Part shown: piece after piece, positions 33,354 through 45,594 of the stretch
Layout of the letters: the number at the start of each line of letters is the position of its first letter
How positions within the stretch are numbered: the first letter of the stretch is position 1
NCBI GenBank assembly: GCA_039519185.1
Contig: CM076846.1
Coordinates: forward strand, 108,658,442 to 108,722,441
Reading direction: 5' to 3'
DNA: 64,000 nt
Source of the DNA: Astragalus membranaceus
Lineage: Eukaryota; Streptophyta; Magnoliopsida; Fabales; Fabaceae
Program-made: the position numbers and the translations under genes
Notes under the pieces: model-generated
What the model was told of the DNA's origin: nothing
The model's database searches: none
The model's input: only the letters and a program-made list of their open reading frames with translations

Positions 33354-36194
33354 TGTAACGCCCCAATTTTATTAAAATCTATTTTTGAGATGAATTGGTA
33401 GAATGATTGAAGAAATTAGAGAGTTATTGGCATGGGAACCATGGTAGAAATGATTAGAATTGAGGTTCGGTTTTGCAGGTTTTGCATTCTCAATTGAACT
33501 CCGTTTTGTATGGTTCTTGTTTAGTTGGAAAGTAGACTGAATTCCCTACAGAGTAGGCACTGGTTTCATCAAATTTCATTAAGAAATGAGAAAGGAAGTT
33601 TGGTTGCAAGTTGAGTAAGAAGTTCTGTCCACGTTTGGTACCTCATTGTAGTATATTGAAAATCTGTACCAAATGGTTACTTATTTTGGAAATTAAAAAT
33701 CATAGATAGAAACTACACTCCGAGAGCTTTCCAACGAGTGGTCATTTGTTAAAATCCGATGTCGTTTGCTATTTTAATTAATTCGCCGAAGCAGGTGTTG
33801 GGTGTTTTGCGCGTGACTGGCGCTGCAGTCGCGCTCCGCGCGCAAGTCACGTATGGTTGCTGTCTGTTCGCGCTGCAGTTGCGCTCCGAGCGCAAGACGC
33901 GCGCGAGTCTGCTATTTATGCAGCGTTTTGCGCAGATTGGGTCACTTTTACCCATTTTCACTCTTTTGAGCATAACTTTCTCTCTAGAACTCCGTTTGTG
34001 ACGCGGTTTGTTGCGTTCTTCTCATATTGCAGAGGGCTTCGATAAGAGAGCAATTCCTGAGTTAGAAGCCAGGGGAGGTGAGAACGAAATTGGATCTTCC
34101 CAAAGCTAAGGGTTAGGGTTTTCGCGAGTTGGAGGGAGGAATTCCAAGGCTTTGCTCGTTGTGTTGCTGTAGTTACTCTTTGGTGTCTTCAATCTTCTTC
34201 TACGGAGCTTACGTTTAAGAGGTAAGGGTGAGCGTTTCGATTTAATATAATTAGGTATGTAATTGGGGTTTTGTGGGGTTTTGGGTGTTTTGATGTAATT
34301 GAGATGAATTGGGTTGTCATTGATGAATTTGATGTTATTAATGAATTGATGTTGTTGATGAATTTTCGTTGATGTTGATGAATTTGATGTTATCGATGAA
34401 TTTGATGTTGTTGGATGAATTTTTGATGTTGTTGTGAAATTGAGATTAATTGGTGTAGTATTGATGAAGAATTGAATGATGGTGATGTTGTTTGATGAAT
34501 TGATGATGTGTCATGTGTAATTTTGTGCTGATGATGTGTCATGTGTAATTTTGTGCTTCGATGTTGATGATAGTTTGAAGAATTGTTGATGTTTGATGAA
34601 CTGAGATGATGTTGATGAATTGTTCGAGTTATAGACATTTCTGCACGTTAAAAACTGTTTCTGCTGAGTCGCGCTGCACCTGCGCTGATCTCGCGCCCCA
34701 TGCGCAATCTCGGTGCGCTGAGACGATAATTTTTGGGTCCATTCGCGCCCCAGTCGCGCCTCACTCGCGCCTCAAGCGCGAGCTGCTGTTTCACTCTGTT
34801 TTGTTGCTGTTTTCACACTGTTTTCTCAATTTTCAAATGTGATGTTTTCCCAATAAAAATATGGTGTTTTCACTATCAAAATGTGAGGTTTTTCACGATT
34901 TAAATGTGATGTCCCTCCACAAAAATGAGATGTTTCCACTATTAAAAATGTGATGTTTTCTAAAGTAAAACGTGGTGTTTCCTAAATCTAAATGTGGTGC
35001 CACTTTCAATTAAAGGAGTGGTGTTTTCTTGAAATAAAGGTGCTGTGTTCTTCAACTAAAGGTGTTGTGTTTTTAAAAAGAAGGTGCTGTGTTCTTCAAT
35101 TTAAGATGCTATTTTCTTGAGTTAAAGGTGCTGGTTTTTCCAAATTAAAGTGTGTCGTTTCTCTCAAACTTAAGAGTACTGTTGCTTAAATTTAAAGGTG
35201 TGTTACTCCAATTTTGAATGTGATGTTTATGATGATGATGTGAATTAATTGTGATGATGATGACGATGATGATGATGATTATGTGATGTGATTACGATGA
35301 TTGTGATGAATATACTCTATGAGTATGATTATAATGATGTTGTAACGTGATTGTGATGAATTGCGACGAATACACTCTATGAGTGTTTTATGACGATGAT
35401 GATGAGTACTCCAGGTGAGTGTTGTGGTGAATTGCACATGTGTCCATAGAGTCTCATAGCATGTGCATATTGTGAAGAATAGGCTTCGGCCTCTTGCGAC
35501 GAATAGGCTTCGGCCTCTTATTGATGATGATATGCCTTGAGTGGTTCTTTTTTTATGATGATGATATGCCTTGAGTGGTTTTTATGACGATATGGTACCA
35601 TCATGCATATACCCAGGTGTGGGTTGCATTTACATGCATAATCATGACTGTGAGTTGTTATTGTTCGTGGTTTGAGCTGGTGTTTGTGATAGTGACGTGG
35701 TGATGACGATGATGTTGTGTGATTGCTTGTTCTCATTCTCCATTATGCACTTGATTATGTTTTATTGAAATTCTCACCCCTTCTGCTTGGAATGTTGCTT
35801 TATCGTGGCAACGCTGCAGGTAACCGCGAGTGAAGGTCCTGCTGCCTTCTTGATTAGCTGTTGGGAGGTTTTGAGTCGCTCTCTGATATTGTAGCACCTA
35901 GGGGGCGGGGTTGAAGTTGATAAATTATTTAACTAGCTGTTTAATGATTTTATTGATGTTTTGAGACGTGTTTGAGCGACTTTGGTGAGTTATTGCTATT
36001 TCCGCTGTGATGAGATTATTTTGAAGTTTAACTTTTATGACGATTGCGTTGTTGCACAAATTTTAATGGTGCAGGCGATGAGTTTTTATAAATGAAGATG
36101 TGACATTTCTTTTCTACTAATTAAATATTATTTTCGAAAATGAAAATACTCTGATAATGACGTGTAAATTAAGGGGTAGAAAAGGGGTGTTACA
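33354..36194 (+). repeat. LARD-like element, 5' LTR
   Basis: 2841 bases. Contains two GC-rich modules (33820-33845, 33870-33895), each GCGCTGCAG plus GCGCTCCG..GCGCAAG, and another GCGC-rich block at 34665-34785. These are followed by long TG/GAT-rich and TGATG-repeat stretches. Short ORFs recur identically in both LTRs and show no family resemblance. Confidence 0.95.
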
Positions 36195-38611
36195 TTAGTG
36201 GTATCAGAGCAGTTCGGTCTGTCCGGCCAAGTTGTCCAGTGTCGAGTCTAGCTATCTCTCGAGTCTTGGTACTCGTTCTAACCATAATTTGTGTTGCAGT
36301 GATTAGCTAAATTGGTCAGACGGTATGACTGCTATTGTTGATACTGGCGCTGCTTAGTGTCTTATTGCTGCTATGTGTGTGTTTACTCTGAGTACTTCGT
36401 GTATGACTGTAATGTGTTGCTTGGTGTGTTTTCTGTGTCTCTCGTCGATTTTCGACGAAGACTTTGTGGTGAATTTTGTTTGTTTGCCGTTGGGTGTGTT
36501 TAGTATTGTTGTGATTTGATGAGTAGGTGTAAAATTGATGAGGAATTGAGTACATTGTGATGAGTTGTGATGTTGATGTTGTCACGTGTAATTTCGTGCC
36601 TTGATGTTTGATGATGATTGAGGTTGAATTAAGATGAGGAGTATGATGTGTTATAAATTTTAATAATTAATTTGTATGTTTTGATGTGTGAATACAATGA
36701 GTTGAGACGTTTTAAAAAGAAAATTAAATGTTTTGAAAGTATGTATTCTATACATCCCCACGGGTGTATAGGCGCCAAATTCTAATTGTGTGTAAACTTC
36801 GAGTTCGGAGTATATTTTACCGTGCCATCTTTTGCGTTTGCGTGCCCAAATTCAATTTTAAATATTTTGGCTCGAGTGGTTTTATTTTACACGCGTCATT
36901 TTGGAGATGTCCCGGTGGGTGCGTGTGTATGTGTTGCTGTTTTGTTTTAAAAATAAATAGTGTACTGTTTTTACACTGTTTCGAGTTGCCGTTTTGTTTG
37001 GAAACAATGGTGTGCTGTTTTTACATTGTTTAAAGTGCTGTTTGTTTTTGAAAATAATAGTAAGCTGTTTTTTATGTTGAAAAGGTGTTGCTGTTTCATT
37101 GTTTAAATTAGATATATGAGCTACTGTATTTACAAGTAAATGGGTTGCTGTTATTCACTCGGTTTTGCATGCTGTTTCTATGCGCAGTTTTGTCTTAAGC
37201 GCTGTTTTCCTCAATTAAAAGTGAGGTTTTCTTAAGTCAATAGGTGCTGTCTTCTTCAATGAAAGGTGTTATTTTCTTGAATTAAGGATGCTGTTTTTCG
37301 TCAATTAAAAATGTTGTTTTCTTGAAGTTAAAGTGTGCTGTTTTCTACGATCTAAAGTGCTGTTTTCTTACAGTTGAAAGAGTTGTTTCCCCTAAATCTA
37401 AATGGTGCTGTCTACTTATATTTAGAGTGCTGCTTTCTTCAAATTAAATGTGCTGTTTACATAGCGTGTTGTTTTCTTAATAATTTAAAGTGCCGAGTTC
37501 TTAAAATTAAGATGATGTTCTCTTGAATCAAGTGCTGTCGTTTCGTAAAATTTAAAAGGGCTGCTTTCCTATTTTTCTTTAGTACTGTTACTGTATTTTG
37601 AGAGGTTGCTGTCTCGATTTTATGTGTCGTTTGGTCTCTATGGACGTTGACTTAGTCCTTTATTGACGAAGGAGTCGCGTAATTAATTGTGATTGATGTG
37701 ATTGTTGTGGTGTGTGCTTCACTTTGCTGAAGTTATGATGTGTTGTTGATGAGTCGGCCCTATGAGAGACCTAGGAGAGGAATGGGAGTTGAGGAACTCT
37801 CAGTGCAAAGATGTTGTTGTTGGTGTTGTCACTTTCGTTGAAGTACTTTAATGGGTGTTGCACAAATTTCAAGTGAATGGGTGTTGTAATCGTAGCTAAG
37901 TTCGATCATAGTGTGAGGACCAAAGAAACGAGAAGAGATGAAGGTTAGGTGTGTAAGGTGACATAGGAACCGAGGCGTAGTTACCTGACTAAAGGTGGGT
38001 CGAAATATATGGAAGTCGACGTATAAGTGTGACGAAGTGTAGTGTTGCAGTGTTATCGAAGTATGTAGGTGTCGAACGTGTGAGTCGAAGGCTAAATGTG
38101 TCGAAGTGTGGGTGTGCGTCGAAGGAATGTGTACGTCGAAGGGCATGTGTGTCGAAGTTACATGTTGGGTATAGTGTCGAGGTGAAGTGTTGTGCGTAGG
38201 TGATAAGCCTAAGTGTAGTTGTTGAAGTGTGGTGAATATAAGCTTAAGTGTAGATGTATGAAGAAGCTAGTGTGGTTGAAGCATAGAGTGCCTAAGTGCA
38301 GCGTATGGGTGGCAAGGAGAGTGGTGGTGAAGCGAAGTAGATGTAACCGAGGTAGTTGTAGAGGTGAGTGATGATGAGGTGTAGTTGCCTAAGTGAAGTG
38401 TCAAGGTGTTTGAGTGGTTGAGTAGGACTTTGATGACCTACAGATTAGAACAGCTAATTAAGAGTAAAAATGTGGAGAAGGGTGTTTGGTCTGATGCTAA
38501 GTATACGATAGATGACGGACAAGGATGGTTAGAGGTGACAAGAAGATTGGGTTTTGTCTCGTGAGTCGGAGTAAATTTTCGAGGACGAAAATATTTTAAG
38601 TGGGAGAGAGT
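36195..38611 (+). other. LARD-like element, internal region without coding capacity
   Basis: Holds the PBS at its left end and a purine tract at its right end. 36900-37600 is a run of degenerate GTGCTGTTTTCTT-type repeats resembling part of the LTR. 37960-38400 is a GTCGAAGTGTG-type repeat field. No ORF with retroelement or cellular homology is visible on either strand. Confidence 0.8.
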
Positions 38612-41465
38612 TGTAACGCCCCAATTTTATTAAAATCTATTTTTGAGATGAATTGGTAGAATGATTGAAGAAATTAGAGAGTTATTGGCATGGGAACCAT
38701 GGTAGAAATGATTAGAATTGAGGTTCGGTTTTGCAGGTTTTGCATTCTCAATTGAACTCCGTTTTGTATGGTTCTTGTTTAGTTGGAAAGTAGACTGAAT
38801 TCCCTACAGAGTAGGCACTGGTTTCATCAAATTTCATTAAGAAATGAGAAAGGAAGTTTGGTTGCAAGTTGAGTAAGAAGTTCTGTCCACGTTTGGTACC
38901 TCATTGTAGTATATTGAAAATCTGTACCAAATGGTTACTTATTTTGGAAATTAAAAATCATAGATAGAAACTACACTCCGAGAGCTTTCCAACGAGTGGT
39001 CATTTGTTAAAATCCGATGTCGTTTGCTATTTTAATTAATTCGCCGAAGCAGGTGTTGGGTGTTTTGCGCGTGACTGGCGCTGCAGTCGCGCTCCGCGCG
39101 CAAGTCACGTATGGTTGCTGTCTGTTCGCGCTGCAGTTGCGCTCCGAGCGCAAGACGCGCGCGAGTCTGCTATTTATGCAGCGTTTTGCGCAGATTGGGT
39201 CACTTTTACCCATTTTCACTCTTTTGAGCATAACTTTCTCTCTAGAACTCCGTTTGTGACGCGGTTTGTTGCGTTCTTCTCATATTGCAGAGGGCTTCGA
39301 TAAGAGAGCAATTCCTGAGTTAGAAGCCAGGGGAGGTGAGAACGAAATTGGATCTTCCCAAAGCTAAGGGTTAGGGTTTTCGCGAGTTGGAGGGAGGAAT
39401 TCCAAGGCTTTGCTCGTTGTGTTGCTGTAGTTACTCTTTGGTGTCTTCAATCTTCTTCTACGGAGCTTACGTTTAAGAGGTAAGGGTGAGCGTTTCGATT
39501 TAATATAATTAGGTATGTAATTGGGGTTTTGTGGGGTTTTGGGTGTTTTGATGTAATTGAGATGAATTGGGTTGTCATTGATGAATTTGATGTTATTAAT
39601 GAATTGATGTTGTTGATGAATTTTCGTTGATGTTGATGAATTTGATGTTATCGATGAATTTGATGTTGTTGGATGAATTTTTGATGTTGTTGTGAAATTG
39701 AGATTAATTGGTGTAGTATTGATGAAGAATTGAATGATGGTGATGTTGTTTGATGAATTGATGATGTGTCATGTGTAATTTTGTGCTGATGATGTGTCAT
39801 GTGTAATTTTGTGCTTCGATGTTGATGATAGTTTGAAGAATTGTTGATGTTTGATGAACTGAGATGATGTTGATGAATTGTTCGAGTTATAGACATTTCT
39901 GCACGTTAAAAACTGTTTCTGCTGAGTCGCGCTGCACCTGCGCTGATCTCGCGCCCCATGCGCAATCTCGGTGCGCTGAGACGATAATTTTTGGGTCCAT
40001 TCGCGCCCCAGTCGCGCCTCACTCGCGCCTCAAGCGCGAGCTGCTGTTTCACTCTGTTTTGTTGCTGTTTTCACACTGTTTTCTCAATTTTCAAATGTGA
40101 TGTTTTCCCAATAAAAATATGGTGTTTTCACTATCAAAATGTGAGGTTTTTCACGATTTAAATGTGATGTCCCTCCACAAAAATGAGATGTTTCCACTAT
40201 TAAAAATGTGATGTTTTCTAAAGTAAAACGTGGTGTTTCCTAAATCTAAATGTGGTGCCACTTTCAATTAAAGGAGTGGTGTTTTCTTGAAATAAAGGTG
40301 CTGTGTTCTTCAACTAAAGGTGTTGTGTTTTTAAAAAGAAGGTGCTGTGTTCTTCAATTTAAGATGCTATTTTCTTGAGTTAAAGGTGCTGGTTTTTCCA
40401 AATTAAAGTGTGTCGTTTCTCTCAAACTTAAGAGTACTGTTGCTTAAATTTAAAGGTGTGTTACTCCAATTTTGAATGTGATGTTTATGATGATGATGTG
40501 AATTAATTGTGATGATGATGACGATGATGATGATGATTATGTGATGTGATTACGATGATTGTGATGAATATACTCTATGAGTATGATTATAATGATGTTG
40601 TAACGTGATTGTGATGAATTGCGACGAATACACTCTATGAGTGTTTTATGACGATGATGATGAGTACTCCAGGTGAGTGTTGTGGTGAATTGCACATGTG
40701 TCCATAGAGTCTCATAGCATGTGCATATTGTGAAGAATAGGCTTCGGCCTCTTGCGACGAATAGGCTTCGGCCTCTTATTGATGATGATATGCCTTGAGT
40801 GGTTCTTTTTTTATGATGATGATATGCCTTGAGTGGTTTTTATGACGATATGGTACCATCATGCATATACCCAGGTGTGGGTTGCATTTACATACATAAT
40901 CATGACTGTGAGTTGTTATTGTTCGTGGTTTGAGCAGGTGTTTGTGATAGTGACGTGGTGATGACGATGATGTTGTGTGATGATGTTGTGTGATTGCTTG
41001 TTCTCATTCTCCATTATGCACTTGATTATGTTTTATTGAAATTCTCACCCCTTCTGCTTGGAATGTTGCTCTATCGTGGCAACGCTGCAGGTAACCGCGA
41101 GTGAAGGTCCTGCTGCCTTCTTGATTAGCTGTTGGGAGGTTTTGAGTCGCTCTCTGATATTGTAGCACCTAGGGGGCGGGGTTGAAGTTGATAAATTATT
41201 TAACTAGCTGTTTAATGATTTTATTGATGTTTTGAGACGTGTTTGAGCGACTTTGGTGAGTTATTGCTATTTCCGCTGTGATGAGATTATTTTGAAGTTT
41301 AACTTTTATGACGATTGCGTTGTTGCACAAATTTTAATGGTGCAGGCGATGAGTTTTTATAAATGAAGATGTGACATTTCTTTTCTACTAATTAAATATT
41401 ATTTTCGAAAATGAAAATACTCTGATAATGACGTGTAAATTAAGGGGTAGAAAAGGGGTGTTACA
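38612..41465 (+). repeat. LARD-like element, 3' LTR
   Basis: 2854 bases. By eye it differs from the 5' LTR by a 13-base tandem duplication (TGATGTTGTGTGA, about 40980) and three substitutions near 40892, 40936 and 41071. Confidence 0.95.
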
Positions 41466-41470
41466 AAAGG

Positions 41471-41996
41471 CACTGCAGGATTAGGAATCTGGTACAGGGT
41501 TAATGAGAAACAAGAACTGATTGGCTATTGTGATAGTGATTTTGCTGGGGACTTAGAGGATAGAAAGAGCACTACTGGTTTTGTGTTTGTGCTGAGTGCA
41601 GGTGTTGTTTCATGGTCATCCAAGAAGAAGCCCATAGTGACCCTCTCTACAATAGAGGCTGAGTTTGTTGCAGCTGCCTACTGTGTTTGCCAAGGTGTTT
41701 GGTTTAAAAGGATATTGAATGAGCTTGGTTTGAATCAAGGGAAGTGCTTGACAGTATTTTGTGACAATAGCTCCACTATCAAGTTGTCTAAAAACCCTGT
41801 CATGCATGGTAGGAGTAAGCATATTGAAGTAAGATACCATTTCCTCAAAAATCTGTGCAAGGAAGGAGTCATTGAATTGAAGTTCTGCAGCAGTGAGGAG
41901 CAAGTTGCTGATCTGTTAACAAAGTCATTGAAGAATGAGAGCTTCTTAAAGCTTAGACAGTGTCTAGGAGTCTGTCATTTGAATGATGCCCAATGA
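41471..41996 (+). pseudogene. copia-2 RNase H, separated from RT by the nested element
   Basis: Resumes exactly where the RT frame stopped: YLKG|TAGLGIWY. The RNase H blocks are GYCDSDFAGDLEDRKSTTG, VSWSSKKKPIVTLSTIEAE, FCDNSSTIKLSKNPVMHGRS and KHIEVRYHFLK. The catalytic Asp/Glu residues (CDSD, EAE, CDNSS) are present. The protein ends at 41996. Confidence 0.93.
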
Positions 41997-42107
41997 TTGT
42001 TCGATTGTTGTTTCTCTGTGATTCTCAGTGGCAACTCTCTGTTTGATTGTTGTTTCTCTGTAATTCTCTGTAATAATTAAACTGGATGTATTAATGATCA
42101 TTCAGTT

Positions 42108-42119
42108 TAAGGGAGGGTA
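42108..42119 (+). promoter_or_regulatory. copia-2 polypurine tract
   Basis: AAGGGAGGGTA-type purine run immediately before the 3' LTR, the plus-strand primer for reverse transcription. Confidence 0.75.
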
Positions 42120-42263
42120 TGTAAATAGAAATGGGCCTAGCCCTTTCGTTGTGTACACTTTGATTAATTCATGGGCCTGTAGGAGTTGGCCCAATTCAGT
42201 TTGAGGCTCACTGAGTTGTAACAAATACTGTAACAGAATCAAACAATAAACAATATACACACT
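42120..42263 (+). repeat. copia-2 3' LTR, main part
   Basis: 144 bases of the 154-base LTR. The last 10 (GTTAGTTACA) are at 47495-47504, beyond the CACTA and its ACT target copy. Confidence 0.93.
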
Positions 42264-42877
42264 CACTAGTGCAAAAATGGGAAAAGAATTAGACATTTAA
42301 AGTCAGGCGCTCAGATGCCTGACTACATAAGTAGACACGGTGGCAAACTTGTAATTAAGAGGCAAAACTCGCGAGTTTTAAAGTCAAGCGAATACACGCC
42401 TGACTTCTAAAGTGAAAAAATAGGAAAAAAATAAGACTTTTAAAGTCATGCTATCAGACGCGTGACTACATAAGTAGACACGGTGGCAAACTTGTAATTA
42501 AGAGGTAAAGTTTTAAAGTCAGGCGTATACACGCCTGACTTCTAAAGTACTAAAATAGAAAAAAAGAATTTGAGACACTCTCGATTCTCACTCTCAGACA
42601 CTCTCCATTCTCACGCCTCACACTCTAATACGCGAACCCTAGCACTCTCCCTCTCAGACACTCTCATTCTCAGAGATCTTTCTCTCCTCTCACTCTTCGC
42701 TCCTCTCACTCTTCACTCCTCTCAACGCTCTTCGTTCGTTCGTTCGCTCCTCTCACTCTTCGTTCGTTCGTTCGCTCCTCTCACTCTTCGTTCGTTCGTT
42801 CGCTCCTCTCAACGCTCTAGTTTTCGTTCGTTCGTAAACCGTTCCCAAATCAGCCCAATCTCGCCTCTCCTCTCCTC

Positions 42878-42966
42878 TGACACTGCAGCTCTTGAGAAAG
42901 CTTTCTCTGCCTACGGAGAGGTTCTCGACTCGAAGGTCCGTTTGTTGCAGGATTCGCATCGGATCT
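42878..42966 (+). pseudogene. captured fragment of a glycine-rich RNA-binding protein (RRM start)
   Basis: ALEKAFSAYGEVLDSKV matches the first helix and strand of the RRM in plant glycine-rich RNA-binding proteins. It is then lost in a stop. A TCTC-rich stretch (42570-42830) precedes it and may be its 5' untranslated region. Confidence 0.6.
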
Positions 42967-43208
42967 GACGCATCGCAACATAGGTACGTTCATCTTCATC
43001 TTTTTACCAAAGAGAAGATCGATCGGTTACTATTCGGTTCGGGATCTGTTATTTGTGTTGTTTTTTCTCTTAGATCTGATGATTTTTGTTGCTTTTCTGT
43101 TCAGGTTATTAACGATCTGAGACTGGACTGTGCGAGGAGATCTATTTGTTGCTTTTCTGTTCAGGTTATTAACGATCTGATGATTTTTGTTACTATTCGG
43201 TTCGGTAT

Positions 43209-43910
43209 GTCATTCTTCTGCGAGTGAAGACATTATCATGGTTAATAATGGCTGCCTATGTTGTACTGTGCGAGGAGATCTAGTTAAAATGATGCGGGAG
43301 CTGGTTAGGAAAAAACGAGACAATTTTGATCACATTGTTATCGAAACCACAGGTCTGTGAATTGCTAATGTTATTCATAGAGTAGAATCTGTGCACTGTG
43401 CAGTGGGGAAACAGGGAATAAGGTGGAAAAAAGAGAGTAAAGATAGGCAATTTAATGGAAGGCTTTATGTAATATAAAGTAGGGTTAGCAAAGCTGAGTC
43501 TTCACTATTACCTTTATCTCAATGCATCAATGTTATTTCTAATTATGTGTGGCTTAAAAATCTTTTAGGGATCCCCCTTCATGGTTCTGTAACTTTTTAT
43601 AGAAGCTTTAGCCCTTCTCATGTATGGCTAAATGATTGAGGGCATGATTGAAATTTGTGTTTCTTTGTAACTGTGCATGTTAGGTATATGAAACAGTCGA
43701 AGAGTGCATATTGTTTTATTGTCTAAACTTTGAATCGTTTTACAGGTCTTGCAAAGCCAGCCCCTGTTATTGAAACTTTTTGCAGCGATGAACTATATTC
43801 TCTGTATGTTAAACTGGATGGAGTTGTAACTTTAGTTGACTGCAAGCATGCCATGCAACATTTGAATGAGGTGAAACCAAAATTTATTGTCAATGAGGCA
43901 GTAGAACAAC
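43209..43910 (+). pseudogene. captured CobW/P47K-family GTPase fragment (two exons and an intron)
   Basis: Exon A (43209-43352) encodes SSASEDIIMVNNGCLCCTV and RDNFDHIVIETTG, including the family metal-binding CxCC motif (CLCC). After a GT...AG intron (43353-43745), exon B encodes LAKPAPVIETF, KLDGVVTLVDCKHAMQHLNE and VNEAVEQ. Phases join in frame. The Walker A part and the C-terminal domain are absent. Conserved exon-intron structure shows the fragment was copied from genomic DNA, not from mRNA. Confidence 0.85.
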
Positions 43911-44009
43911 TTTATGTTTTTGATTTTGGATTTTCTTTCAATGCTATAATATTTGTTTCATACGAATTTTCCATTGTTTTATTTATAATTGCATTTTTTT
44001 AAAACAGAG

Positions 44010-44190
44010 ATGGGTGAAGAAGTCAAGGCAATTGTTCCTGAATCTGTGTTGAAGAAACAGAAGAGGGCAGAGGAATGGGCTATGGTAAAAAACCAAGAGT
44101 TTGAAGCTGCAAAGAAGAAGAGAGCTGAGAACCGTAAGCTGATTTACAACAGAGCTAAAGCAGTATTCCAAGGAGTACGAGCAGCAGGTG
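44010..44190 (+). pseudogene. RPL7: captured 60S ribosomal protein L7 N-terminus
   Basis: MGEEVKAIVPESVLKKQKRA then AAKKKRAENRKLIYNRAK matches the start of plant RPL7. An extra A after AACAGAGCTAA shifts the frame just before the QYSKEY block, which is still readable in the next frame. An AG acceptor lies in front of the ATG (AAAACAG). The rest of L7 is absent. Confidence 0.82.
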
Positions 44191-44295
44191 GATATCTTGT
44201 TGCTATTGTCTTTATTTATTTGTTTGTGTATTTATTTACTTATTCTTCTTCCCTAACTGTCTCTGTTATACTTCTGTTTGTACCTCTGATGTTGA

Positions 44296-44974
44296 TTCCA
44301 TTGCTCAAGTAGCTGGTGCTGATTGGAATGGTGACGCCATTGTTTATGCCTACAAATCAGGTAATTTAATCAGTATATACTCTGTTGTGATTTTACTATT
44401 TGTGATGAAGTTAAGTGCAATAAGAAATAAATACCACTGGTTGATTCCACAATTAAGAACTTGTGTTTTCAAAGTCCAACACAATAAGCAACTGTTTAAT
44501 TTCTCAGGTTCTTCTTCTTTCTTTTGACCTGAAAACAATGAAGGCAAGGAGAGGTAAACCCTCTGAGGTAACCTTTAACATGCTTTGAAATTACTTGTTT
44601 TTTAAATACTTGTAGATTTTCTGAATTCTCATTTGGTATTATTATTAATATAGCAGGCTTTTTGGCCTTCCATTGTGATGAAAAATGGCTTAATATTAAG
44701 CCTAAGGTGAATGATTTTAAGTGAAGATGAAGTGGACACTGAAACTGAGAGTGAAGGTGATGGTATGCAATTGGTTGATTCTTTTGTATTCTTCTTTTCT
44801 AGTTTAGATGATCATTTTCTTTCTCTTTTCAATTGTTTTCTCTTTATTAATTCTTTCAATTCTTCTCATACAGCTTGTTCCCCTACTAAAGAAACAAGAA
44901 TGCATGTTTGTGAACTTAGAACACAAGGGATTCAATCCAAATTCTGAAGATCCAAGTGATATTTACATTCTTGG
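44296..44974 (+). pseudogene. captured exon-like fragments of unidentified gene(s)
   Basis: Three short open blocks end in good donors: VAGADWNGDAIVYAYKS to 44360 (CAG|GTAATT), LSEDEVDTETESEGDG to 44762 (ATG|GTATGC), and 44874-44974 LVPLLKKQECMFVNLEHKG then FNPNSEDPSDIYILG (ACAG before, GG|GTGAGT after). The last is a textbook internal exon of 101 bases. I do not recognise the parent gene or genes. Confidence 0.45.
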
Positions 44975-45594
44975 GTGAGTTGTTCTTGAACTTTCAGAAG
45001 TATATTAATTATGATGAGTCACTGTGCTTGTTTACCAAAAAATTTGCTGTAATTTCATGGTCTTCATAATTTATTTCCTTGTAATTACAAACTAACTTAG
45101 CCTTATTCCCCTAGTCAAATAATTCTCTACAAACATCTCTCTTCATCTTTGCATAATGTAATTTGGTGATAGGATGCTATAGAACCATTTCTATTTGTAA
45201 TTAAATTCTTTTACACATTCCATAATAATCAATTAGGAAATGGGGAAGGATGGAAGAAAAGTGAATATGGAAAAGGGGAATTTTTAAAAACCAGTTCTGA
45301 TTGTACTACGATTCAAACTTCTTCCACCCATTTTTCTGTTTGTACTTCATATTTAAGTTTCTCAGTAAGGAAGTAGCAAACTATTTTGATAGATTTTGAG
45401 TACTGATTTTAATTCTCAAATACATTCTCACATTTGAAAACTTAATTAATATTAGGAAAAATTGGTGTTGGTATCAGCATGTTGGTATAGTGGTATTCTC
45501 ATCATTTAGTTTTCTGTGCAACCTTTGCTTCTATATGCTTTATGTTCAATCGTGTTTACATGTTTTAATCTTGTAACATTGTTGTTTCATGCAG

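Larger units (their letters stand above)
33354..41465 (+). mobile_element. non-autonomous LTR retrotransposon with giant LTRs (LARD-like)
   Basis: Perfect 5-bp target duplication AAAGG (33349-33353, 41466-41470). LTRs of 2841 and 2854 bases (33354-36194, 38612-41465) begin TGTAACGCCCC and end GGGGTGTTACA. A PBS (TGGTATCAGAGC, 36199-36210) and a purine tract (AAGTGGGAGAGAG, 38598-38610) adjoin them. The 2.4-kb interior has no gag, protease, RT or integrase. The sequence GAGGACGAA...AAGTGGGAGAG before the 3' LTR is the usual end of Tekay-type chromoviruses, suggesting where its helper proteins come from. Confidence 0.95.

Noticed and set aside
33749..40100. Identical short ORF pairs near 33.8/39.0 kb and 34.4/39.7 kb
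   Set aside because: They recur because they lie in the two LTRs of one element; composition follows the GC-rich modules and ATG/ATC repeats and shows no family signal.
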